A stretch of DNA of 64,000 nucleotides from contig OZ024827.1 of NCBI GenBank assembly GCA_964016985.1, positions 59,025,643 to 59,089,642 of the forward strand, written 5' to 3'. The stretch's first letter is position 1. The number at the start of each line of letters is the position of its first letter. This DNA comes from Anodontia alba (Eukaryota > Mollusca > Bivalvia > Lucinida > Lucinidae). The translations under genes were made by a program, and so were the position numbers. Below, piece after piece: positions 55,370 through 64,000 of the stretch. The notes under the pieces are model-generated. The model did not search any database and was not told where the DNA came from. It worked only from the letters and a program-made list of their open reading frames with translations.

Positions 55370-56360
55370 AAACTGTTGAGAATAAAGTACTTTAATGCTT
55401 GAACAATGTATTAAGTATACGGAAATATAACCATAAACATATTTTCAGAAAATACGTTTCATATTATATTATTTCGCCTGTCCAGATAGATCTGTGAGAA
55501 TCGGCGCTGATCTGTAGAAAATTATCAAGCAGGAACAGAATATTTGAGCTAATGACGGTGTATTTCATACATATCTTTTGAACATGTACTAGTATCTTAA
55601 TACTATAATGCTTTACTCGTATTGTTGTAGTACTGTATTTCCTCACTTCTCAAAAATAAATATTGTCCATGAACTTCATTTACACTCTATCTTATTAAGG
55701 CTAATCTGTCCTACGATTCTTATTAAAGATCTCTTTATGCCATAACGCAAGGTAACATTACTTATGGGGGTACATATGCTTATATATGATAAGCTCGACA
55801 TTATACCAACATTTGAAGATCAAATATAAGTGTCTTTTCTTCAGTATAAATCTTTAGGTTGTGGAAGGAGCATTTAGAATGAATGCGAACATATGATAAC
55901 AGGACTTTTTCGCTATTTGTGCATGAGGTGTGGTACACTAAAACACATTGTTGATCCATTTTCTTGTATAGCTGGAACTCAACTGCTATGTTTTGTAAAA
56001 TTTATCCGCCTAAACAAGCAAAACTTACATATTAATGGACTACAATGTATTAAAATATAGTGTTTTGTTATTTTTGAAAAAAGGTGGTTATTTATTTCAA
56101 ATACAAATAGGCAATGAAAATCAACTTCAGTAACTACAAAAATAGAGGAAACTAAGAAAGAAAGAAACAAAACAAACAAAATACACATTCCGTTTCTGGC
56201 AGTTTAGCCTAGATCATGGCAAATTTTAATTATATTTTTATACCAGTGTGTCTGATATAGCTAAATGACCCTGTGACCCCAAAATCGCAGTGTGTTTAGA
56301 TAAGCAAATCAAAAGTTAATCAACTCTATCAGTTAAAACAATGCTACCAAGAAGCGACAA
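55370..56360. other. Unassigned AT-rich sequence
   Basis: No gene or repeat family is recognised. Confidence 0.4.
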
Positions 56361-56363
56361 ATA

Positions 56364-56423
56364 GGTTGTTGAAGTACTTTAAATTTCTCGCCTATCGGCT
56401 CGAAATTAAGAACTTCAACAACC
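56364..56423. repeat. 60-base hairpin with about 22-base arms
   Basis: GGTTGTTGAAGTACTTTAAA and the inverse TTAAGAACTTCAACAACC pair with few mismatches. The inner AATTTC/GAAATT extends the stem around TCGCCTATCGGCTC. It is of a size compatible with a pre-miRNA-like fold or a tiny foldback element. No second copy is seen in the window. Confidence 0.75.
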
Positions 56424-56429
56424 AATACA

Positions 56430-57345
56430 TACTGCTAATAACTTGTAATAGTAGTAATGAAGAAGATTTAGTAAAATGTGTATGTTAGCACAATATCTGC
56501 CAGATCTGTACAGAACTGCAAAAACATAACAGACATTCACATTAGGAACGTAATCAAAAAGAGGCGACCATAATTTTACCGTAAAGCTAAAAAGGACGGG
56601 GTATGTTGCTATTTCTTTACTTTTATACGCAGAAAGTCAGGCCCAGTATTTATATCAATATCTACGTAGAGCAAGTATTAAACGGTTGTACAAGTAGACG
56701 TTTTCTAACATATTAATTTCGAACTAACAGATGGAATAGCTGATGACGTCATGTACAGTACATATGAATACCAGCCTTTGATATATAAACTACATTTGGT
56801 ACTTATCCTATATAAACTATATTTTGTACTTTCTACTTTCACTGAGCAATACCCAGACCTGACCTGCGCACTGTATAAATACATATACGTATATTCAAAG
56901 GCTTATCGACTTTGAAAGTGGGTGAGAATGGGGTTAAATTAATGCTTTATTAATTTTCTATTAAGTTAAAGAAAATTGATTGTATGATGCAGAATTTATT
57001 TTTATGATAACTTGTTTAAAATAGTCAAACTCATTGGGTGTCGTGTTTTCGTTTGTCCAATCAATAATATGGTTTCTGCACAACAAATTCACTTGCAGAA
57101 CGTTGAGTAAATAACTGTCAAAACAACTAGAGATACGTTCTTTGAGAAGGCAACAGCGGCAGACAAATCATCAATTTATAGAACCCAGAAATGTGAAAAG
57201 GATCCGAAAGTCTCATTTTTCGAGTTAAAACATATTCAAGATAGCAATATTCGTAGGCATAGAATATATATAGAAATATAATATGTCGCGTACAGTTACT
57301 TTGGAAACGCTCTTACTGCATGGGATAAACATAAACATGGAAACC
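56430..57345. other. Unassigned AT-rich sequence
   Basis: No gene or repeat family is recognised. A short repeated ATATAAACTA(C/T)ATTT(G/T)GTACTT phrase lies near 56779 and 56810. Confidence 0.4.
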
Positions 57346-57352
57346 TATAATT

Positions 57353-57500
57353 AGCATGGCCGATGTTAAGTGCTGTGTGGGGGCCGTTCAAAGTCTCCCC
57401 GCACTTCATAGCAAATGTTTTACTCTTATTCTTATTTTCCATTGTATCTTCATTATCTTGAAAAATCGAGCTCTGATTTAGCCGGTACTGGGTTTGCGGA
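57353..57500 (+). repeat. Dispersed repeat with GCCGATGTTAAG (copy 2)
   Basis: ATGGCCGATGTTAAGTGCTG, then CAAAGTCTCCCCGCACTTCA and TTTAGCCGGTACTGGG, in the same order as 49680-49820. Confidence 0.55.
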
Positions 57501-57684
57501 GGCCTATACAGGAAAACTTAAAATATCAAAATCGTAAGTCTCATTTTAGTTGAAACGCTTCAAATGACAACATTGTAGTTTGCTGGGACTGATACTCTAG
57601 TAGTACCCCTCAACCACCACCCCCAGCACAAGCGTATACGGAAGTCGATTAAAAAAAAAAAAGTACGTATACGGAAGACGATTA

Positions 57685-57730
57685 AAAACAAAAAAACAAA
57701 AAAAAAACAAAACAAAAACAAAAACAAACA
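57685..57730. repeat. A/CAAAA-rich tract
   Basis: Runs of A broken by single C. The phrase TACGTATACGGAAGACGATTAAAAA just upstream is itself a near-duplicate of 57630-57650. Confidence 0.85.
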
Positions 57731-57771
57731 GATCAGACCAAATGAAAAAAAAATTGAAACTGCACTATGAT

Positions 57772-57832
57772 GAAGGCCGGGGAGACTTTTCTGCGAGCTT
57801 CATACGGCACTTTACACCAGCTGGAGCAAAGC
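57772..57832 (-). repeat. Dispersed repeat with TCTCCCCGG (copy 3, reversed)
   Basis: On the minus strand, CCAGCTGGTGTAAAGTGCCG and AAAAGTCTCCCCGGCC match the start of 49680-49820. Confidence 0.45.
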
Positions 57833-57839
57833 AAACAAA

Positions 57840-58485
57840 TGTTACCCTTGGAAAAATAGAACACATAAAAGATCGATCATCAGAGTCTCCGTTTAACTGA
57901 GACACATTACTGACATCATTGTAGTTTGCTTTAAGTCACACACATTGTATAAATCTGGATCAATGAAAGAAGCGTAAAATAGATGTACTAATAAAAGTGC
58001 TGAAATAAAATATGTTCAAACCAAGCATAAAATAGCATATCTAAGCATGATATTATATATAATAAATGACTTCTAATGTATAAATCTACCTCTGAACACC
58101 AGGCACCTGAAGACAAATTAAACCGACTGTGGATTAGGGCCAATGATTCAAGATGTATAGTTAAAGATTGGGCTCTGTAATAGAATCTGCAGATAATAAA
58201 CGCAGTTTTGTCACATACCATAGCATCTGTTTATTTAAACATTGTTATTTATTAAGACTATAGATCAGGCTTCGTGGTAAAATATGTATGTGTACTTATA
58301 ATATGTCTGTCAGTGGGTCACTGGAGTCTGCCCGGTACTTTAAAGAAGAACTAATGCTAGCGTCATGAGCTCGGTATATTAATTTAGGACAGTGAATCAT
58401 AAAGCATATTAATTTGAGTTTCGTTTCGCCGGAGAAATAATGTGTTTTTATGGTAGCAAACCCGCTGAGGACAGTATAAATTTTA
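57840..58485. other. Unassigned sequence
   Basis: No gene or repeat family is recognised. Confidence 0.4.
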
Positions 58486-58489
58486 ACTC

Positions 58490-58815
58490 CCACCCTCCAG
58501 TGGTTCACTCTACTGACCGTTCTAAGGCGGTGGTCCCGGTGTTAGTCTTACTGTTTGTTGCTTTGTGGTTTATTCTACGAGGCGATTTGTTTTATGTCTT
58601 ACCTTGTGTTATTTTGTTCTTGTGTTTTTTTTTCAGTCCTTTTAGCATTGCGATTTCCTCGCTTGGGGAAGAGAGAGAGCTAATCTTTGTGCTTTTGGTA
58701 CGTTTGTTCGATTTGTGCTAGTTTGGTTTTGTCTGTTTCCTCTTCCTCTTGGTGTCTGGTAATGACTGCGGTTTGTGATTGTGGCACTCCCTGAATTTTT
58801 CTGTTACCTTTTTTT
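58490..58815 (+). repeat. RT element copy D: 3' tail only
   Basis: CACTCTACTGACCGTTCTAA, GGCGGTGGTCCCGGTGTTAG, TTTATTCTACGAGGCGATTT and GATTGTGGCACTCCCTGAAT are collinear with the tails of copies A, B and C. It stops at the same terminal CTGTTACCTTTTTTT. This severely 5'-truncated copy shows where the element's 3' end lies. Confidence 0.82.
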
Positions 58816-58981
58816 GCAATTCTTTAGCATCTTGCTCATACAGGAAGATAATCGGGCTAAGCGGTCAGGCTCAGAGATGGCAGCTGCATGTTTGTACAAT
58901 ATTTGATATAAACTTAAAATATTGGCGACGGATAATCAAATTATTAAGTTACTCTCTGTTTGAAAACAAAAATCAAATCGC

Positions 58982-58987
58982 TTTATT
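58982..58987 (-). promoter_or_regulatory. Polyadenylation signal of the LINE
   Basis: AATAAA on the minus strand about 20 bases after the GGCCTAATC phrase, close to the inferred 3' end. Confidence 0.6.
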
Positions 58988-59099
58988 GATTAGGCCACCA
59001 GCCCATAACAAGATGCATTGAGTTTACATATCAATGATATATATAAAAGTGTACAGTCATAATTATAGTAGACAGAATCATATATGTCACTGTTTGATA

Positions 59100-59870
59100 T
59101 ATAGTTCTTTCATTTGTCTATGGCGTCTATAACTGGGACAGTAACTGTTTTCTTAACGTAAATAAATTTTCTAATTTTCAGAACATCAAGTTATATTGCT
59201 GGAGTATATGCTAGTTTATATTGTTTATAAGAATCTAGTTTAGATGTATTTGATAATGTTTTATTCCAGCGCTGAATATGAATATCTTTCAGTCTTCTTT
59301 CAAAGTTTATAAGGAGCCCGGTTACATTCCTTGTGCCTTAATTATTCCACGTATCACCAAAACCATTTTCACACAGTATAACAGTATATGTTTTAGCTCA
59401 GACACCCAGTTTTTCCAGTCATGTTTACCATTATTCACTAACATAAAGTAGCACTTTTTAACGTATCTTTCTAAACTCATTCTTAAAAGTTTAAACTAAT
59501 ATTTCTCTGCTCTCTTTGCCGTCTGTATTTATAAAGGATATCGATTGCAATCACCTAATACAGCTGTATTGCAAGCTTTTTGGCTGACACTCATATACTT
59601 TTTGCATGCATAGTTCTGAATTCTCTCTAGACAGTCATAGCGTCTGAGTCCCCAAATTTCGGCACCATATAGTAACTGAGAACTTATTTTAACATCAAAT
59701 ATTTTGAAGTACATTTCTTTAGATAAAACTTCATAACAATGTAACGATGACAATATACATGTCAAAACATGTTTGCCCTGAATAAAAAATTCGTGTACCA
59801 TTCTATCGAACGACAACTGAGTTGAAAATAGTAAACCCACATATGTAAATCCGTTTACAACTTCAAGCAT
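59100..59870 (-). pseudogene. LINE C-terminal region after RT
   Basis: A 113-codon minus frame (59870-59529) begins LEVVNGFTYVGLLFSTQLSF. It contains LLYGAEIWGLRRYDCLERIQ, the LLYGxExW-type motif that follows the RT in LINEs, and ends in GDCNRYPL. Decayed frames below it read RYVKKCYFMLVNNGK and NWVSELKHIL with stops and shifts. This region commonly binds nucleic acid and folds near the RT thumb. It is non-functional here. Confidence 0.8.
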
Positions 59871-59879
59871 ATAACCTTA

Positions 59880-60720
59880 TAATACTATTTCTCGATGCGA
59901 CTTAATAGCCACCATTCTTAAAGACTAAAACTTTCGTCTTCAACTCATTACCGTTCAGCTTAAATCTGTCACAGAATTCGGCAAGAAGATTTAACTGTCT
60001 CTGTAGGCCAATTACTGTGTCAGAAATAAAGGCAATGTCGTCAGCGTACATAAGTAGAACTATTTATGTCCAGTCTGGAAGAAGTTGTATTCCACGTAGA
60101 CCTCTGCTTTGTAATATTTTAGCGAATTCATCTATGAAGAAGGAAAACAATATGGGGCTAACTAGACACCCCTGTTTCAGCCCAATCGGGCAATCAATAT
60201 AGTCCGTAAAAGTAAAGTTTCGTCGGATACACGATTTCAGCGAATTGTACATACTCTGCAATGGGTCGTACAAATGACTTTTGAGGCGTTAAAAAAATAG
60301 CTGTGTTTCCGCTTACTCGACCGACTCTGTTTCAAACACCCGACTCTGTTTATTTTTATCTGTAAAAATGCAAAATAAAAAAGTAAAGCATCGATACTCT
60401 ACATCTTACTATACACCTTAGCGAAAAACGATAAGCGTCTATAAATTATTGATGCGTAAAATTTGCTGAAAACATTTTGAAGAGATATTCCAAGGTAGTT
60501 GTTGACATCATTAGCACCTCCTTTTTTTATGCAAGGTGGTTATTATTGAATTATACCAATCTTCTGGGTATTCGCCACGTCGAAACAGACGGGTAAATAA
60601 TCTGTAAGTCAATAGCAATAATGCATCTATGCCATAAATAAAGAATTCAAGTACCAAACTGTCCGGACCGGCCGCTTTTTCTTCTTGATTTAATGGCTAT
60701 CAAAATTTCATCGTCAGTTA
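59880..60720 (-). pseudogene. LINE reverse transcriptase domain with a lost motif A region
   Basis: Upstream parts read DDEILIAIKS and, through a shift, HKKGG-like and NNYLGISLQNVFS phrases (about 60480-60560). A 70-codon frame (60273-60064) has CPIGLKQGCLVSPILFSFFI, the RT motif B region. After a single TAA (60064-60066) the same frame continues VLLMYADDIAFISDTV, where YADD (60037-60048) is the catalytic motif C. Between about 60290 and 60430 the expected motif A stretch, with the first catalytic Asp, is absent and replaced by unrelated sequence. The enzyme would polymerise DNA from the element RNA at a nicked target; this copy cannot. Confidence 0.85.
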
Positions 60721-61399
60721 TATCTGAGTTGAATATGTGATCCTCGATTTCGTCACTAGGGTTCTCAAGGACAATATCTAGTGCATCGTCGACGTTACCG
60801 TTGTCATTAACCTAATCACAACCATCATTAAACAATGATCCGAAGTGATCCAACCACTGCTGTGTCAATATATTGTTCATTGTCCTTTCCTTTTTCTAAG
60901 TCATATTTTTAACGTAGACAAAAAAGATTTGGCATCATTTATAAATGTCATTTAATTATCTAACTTTGTTTGATAGTACTCCTCTTTTTTCTGTTTCACA
61001 TTAGATTTGAACATATTGTGTGAATGTTTATTTCCTTGAAAATCCGCATCAGACCGTGTGAGTCTAAACTGTCTGAGAGCCTTATACTTATCCTTCTTCA
61101 AATATCTTAACTCCGCATCAAACCAAGGCTGCTGTTTCTTTGGACCACGTTTTGTTTAAATTCTTCCGCTGCCTGTTTTAATATACGGACAAACTCCTCA
61201 GTTACATTATTTATATTTGCTTTAGGGTCGTCAATTAAGTTACATATTTCACGATAAACTGTATTAGTTAAAACGTCAGACAAGGTATCAATAAAAAACT
61301 GTTTTGATCTTCTTGTATTTTATATCCTAGAGTATGGATTGGTTCTATAAAAGGTGCATTTACAACTGAATTAAAACCAGTTAGACAATCTATTTTTTT

Positions 61400-62080
61400 A
61401 TTATAAGATAGGCAAATGACTTGATTCTGTCCTTTCTTCAACACTTAACCTTTCCACATGCTTCAATACTTTTTCTGTATATAATCCATAATTTACAACG
61501 CTGCATCCATTAGAACATACATAGGTGTAATGCCAAACTCCGTCATCTGGTTCAATCCTACCATTTGATAAATAGAATCCATAAGTTTTACATAGTTCGA
61601 TTAATTCACGACCAGACGCGTTTACTTTCTTGTCATATGATACTCTCTGTTTAATATCAGTAGATTAAAAAAAAATCCTCGTTTTCTTCAAAGACCTTTG
61701 CATCGGCCTCAATTATTTCAGATAGTTATCCAACACGTGCATGAAGGTCGCCACATATATTAACATCATAATTTTCTATTTCCAGTGGTAAATTAAGTAA
61801 TTGGTATTCCACGGGTTTAATTCCTAGATAAGATGCGATTCAGTCAATGGTAAGTAGGTAAATGCAAGAATTAACTGTCTCTGAGTTTGTAATAACAGTT
61901 TATTGACGCTAAAAAATACTCCAAATGAACACATCTTCTAAAATATTTGACGAAATCATTTGTATGTATACTAATAGGCTTACCATTGCTCTTCCATACT
62001 TCGAAACCTTTTCTGCTTAAAGAAAGTAACACTGATGTGTCGTAAATGAATTTTCCGATAGGTATTTTACACATTCTCAC
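61400..62080 (-). pseudogene. LINE apurinic-type endonuclease remnant
   Basis: Minus-strand pieces in shifting frames read ICGDLHARVG (about 61730-61760, like the GDFNAR motif), ELCKTYGFYLSNGRIEPDDG (about 61540-61600), HYTYVCSNG and ERTESSHLPI (about 61408-61435, like the SDHxPI motif with His). A 69-codon frame at 62080-61871 (KIPIGKFIYDTSVLLSLSRK) lies upstream and probably belongs to the same domain. The first residues and start are not identified. The domain would nick target DNA; it is broken here. Confidence 0.7.
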
Positions 62081-62104
62081 GTTTCTGATAGACCAAATAC
62101 AGTG

Positions 62105-64000
62105 AAGTTTTTCAAGTAGTCTATAAAATCATTATCAGTCAATTTTTCTTTTAAACCCTCAATATTCAATATAAAATTGACAACTTTTCTTGTAACGGAC
62201 CTCGGCCTTCATCCTATCTGCTAGAACCGTTATCAGATAGATGTAATAATAATATCAAAGAATCTGAAGTCAACATACCAACATCGTATTTCGGAAAATA
62301 AAAAAGGCGATATACACAAAGACAAAATTAGGAATGTTAAGGAATATTTTTTTTATAATGGTAACAAATTAAAACCTTGCAGTATATTCAACTGTTTTGT
62401 GCGAGTATGTTATTTTCATGAAAATTTAAGAATTAGAATACTTTGTCCAATTAATTTTTCGGAGGAATAATTTTCAAAAATTGCCAGGAAAAGAATCAAA
62501 TGAGAATAATTTGTAATTAGTGATATATCAAAAGTATATCTGTGAATAGCTCGTGTTCCTTTTTAGATCAGCCTTTATAGATTTTAACAAAACAAACAAG
62601 CAAACAAACAAACAACACCAGCTGAGAAACGGTCCTAATCAATTATAGACTCCAGGCCAGATAGCGATCACCTACTCAACCCTGGGGAGTTTAGCAGACA
62701 AGTCATATCTTAAAGAGCAATGCTTACTGTAATAAATAAAAGTTGTTTGCACCCTGTATCTGGTGGCCTATATGTGTAACAGTCTGTTATTTATGTTACC
62801 CCACTAAATTCAATTGAAATGAGAGTCAAAGTTTGTTACCTTTGAATTAGCATTTATCTTAATAAAATCTTATAACTATGTATGCATATGTTCTGAAAGT
62901 CAAGTATGTCAGCTAAGACAGACAATGTTTTGATGGCAAACTTGTGTTTCCCAGAATGTAACGGACGTTACCAAATAAAGATTTTCTCCAATTAAATTCC
63001 AATTTTGTTTGCGTACATTACAAAACGTCTGACACAAGGTAACGTCCCTAACGAAACAAAACAATCGGCTTCCATATCTTGGTTTTAGGCGCATATGTCT
63101 GAGGAAAATATGCAAAAGCATGCCATGTTACATAATTTTATTGCTCTTGGCTTCAATTTTCAGCATTTGTATTACCTAAATATTTCGACAGCGTATCAAT
63201 TGCGCATTTTAACATACATAGAATATGCCAAACAACCTCGAAAGGGATAACTTCACAACGTACATATTTAAAACCGTAAAAACAAAACAAATTTAAAAAC
63301 AAATGTTTATTGAACAGTATAAACCATCCTGCATTATCTTTGGAATATGTAACAAATGTAACAATTATAACAGATGTTACAGTGATTTCCTTTTATTTAC
63401 ATATTGTTTAATTCAAAATAATGTTTAGTTCAGTCATCACTTATGACGAAACACTTCAAAGGCAAATTTTCATATGTCAAACAGTGTTATGTGCGTTACA
63501 CGCATTACTGAATATCTGCTATAAATGTACAGAAAAGCTGTTTATTACATTTAGGGAAATGGATCCGTCAGCAGTAGTGCGGTTGTTTTGAAATGCCTGC
63601 CTGATAAGAGGACAAGAAACCAGAAGTGGGAAACATAAAATAGATGTCAGTTATCTAAAGTAGATTTGATCATTAGTTTTGTCGAGATCCGTATTTTATG
63701 ATGAAGTCCTAGAAAAATAAAATAGTACGTAACATTACTGCAAGGAGAGTAATTTGATCTCCGGTGACATTGTCTCATCAACAAATATACAGAGATTGTT
63801 CATTTATATTGTTTGATGCATCATAGGTAATCGGTTGATATAGGACATGTTAGTGATATTTAAAGGTTAAGCATGCTAACAACTTATTGATACTTTTTTT
63901 CCTTATTGGCAGCTTAAAAGTCCTATCTAATGTACGTTAAATACATTTTTGCTACGCATGTTACCCAGAATTGCTGAAAAAGTCTAACAAACCCTACAAC
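62105..64000. other. Unassigned AT-rich sequence
   Basis: No gene or known repeat is recognised. Phrases containing GTAACG/ACGTTAC and TGTAAC recur (for example 62957-62972, 63034-63046, 63347-63382, 63489-63507) without a clear period. Confidence 0.45.

Larger units (their letters stand above)
58965..62100 (-). mobile_element. APE-type LINE (non-LTR retrotransposon), decayed
   Basis: The element runs right to left: endonuclease remnants (62080-61400), a linker (about 61130-60960, PWFDAELRYLKKDKYKALRQ), RT (60720-59880), C-terminal domain (59870-59100) and a 3' UTR with an AATAAA signal (complement of 58982-58987) after GTTATGGGCTGGTGGCCTAA. It has many stops and shifts and a deletion in the RT. 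The order EN, linker, RT, C-terminal region in one strand is that of APE-type LINEs. The clade cannot be set by eye. It is unrelated to the WLPKLHK RT family in the same window. Confidence 0.85.

Overview
This window looks like intergenic, repeat-dominated DNA from a marine invertebrate, most likely a bivalve mollusc. The evidence is an AT-rich, intron/SINE/LINE-type eukaryotic composition, several interspersed families that end in a small hairpin next to GACGGACG-rich DNA and carry 130-170 bp tandem cores (the style known from bivalve Pearl/HINE-like elements), tRNA-derived SINEs, and fragments of two unrelated reverse-transcriptase lineages. I find no convincing intact host gene. One short candidate first exon (42110-42285, minus) is listed at low confidence. 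No functional rRNA or tRNA gene and no CRISPR array is seen.

Layout. 1-9700: microsatellites, a 3-kb hairpin-ended element with about 16 tandem units (1411-4478), a TA-flanked TIR element (7312-7634), a half copy of a palindromic MITE (8435-8532) and another inverted repeat (9234-9339). 9741-11590: a 42-bp minisatellite of about 44 units. 12045-15470: a fragment of a hairpin-ended element, a second such element (13261-14015), an RT pseudogene fragment (14105-14591) and a 215-bp tandem duplication. 15605-16547: the first array of a 45-bp, PstI-containing satellite. 17438-22820: MITE and SINE insertions, one SINE nested in another with target duplications, a third hairpin-ended element (18215-20320) and a 309-bp TIR element. 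23018-28480 and 30637-36255: two further arrays of the 45-bp satellite, about 5.5 kb each, in opposite orientation and separated by 2.15 kb. 36540-58815: scattered, mostly 5'-truncated copies of one RT element sharing a common 3' end, interleaved with more hairpin-ended tandem elements (38132-40310, 44440-45125, 46840-47170) and palindromic MITEs. 58965-62100: a decayed APE-type LINE on the minus strand with endonuclease and RT remnants. 62100-64000: nothing recognised.

How parts relate. The three 45-bp arrays are one family: arrays 1 and 3 share the same unique boundary block, and array 3 contains a second internal boundary, so the arrays seem to derive from an element with one defined end. 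Within arrays the units form nested higher-order repeats (45, 90, about 240/285/330, about 519-570 bp). The RT family (at least seven fragments) and the hairpin-ended tandem families together explain much of the remaining sequence. The most unusual objects are the oppositely oriented satellite pair, the shared terminal architecture of otherwise unrelated tandem-repeat elements, and the six-copy palindromic MITE family.

All assignments come from reading the sequence; no database search was run. Unit counts and element limits are estimates by eye, good to roughly 5-20 bases unless stated.
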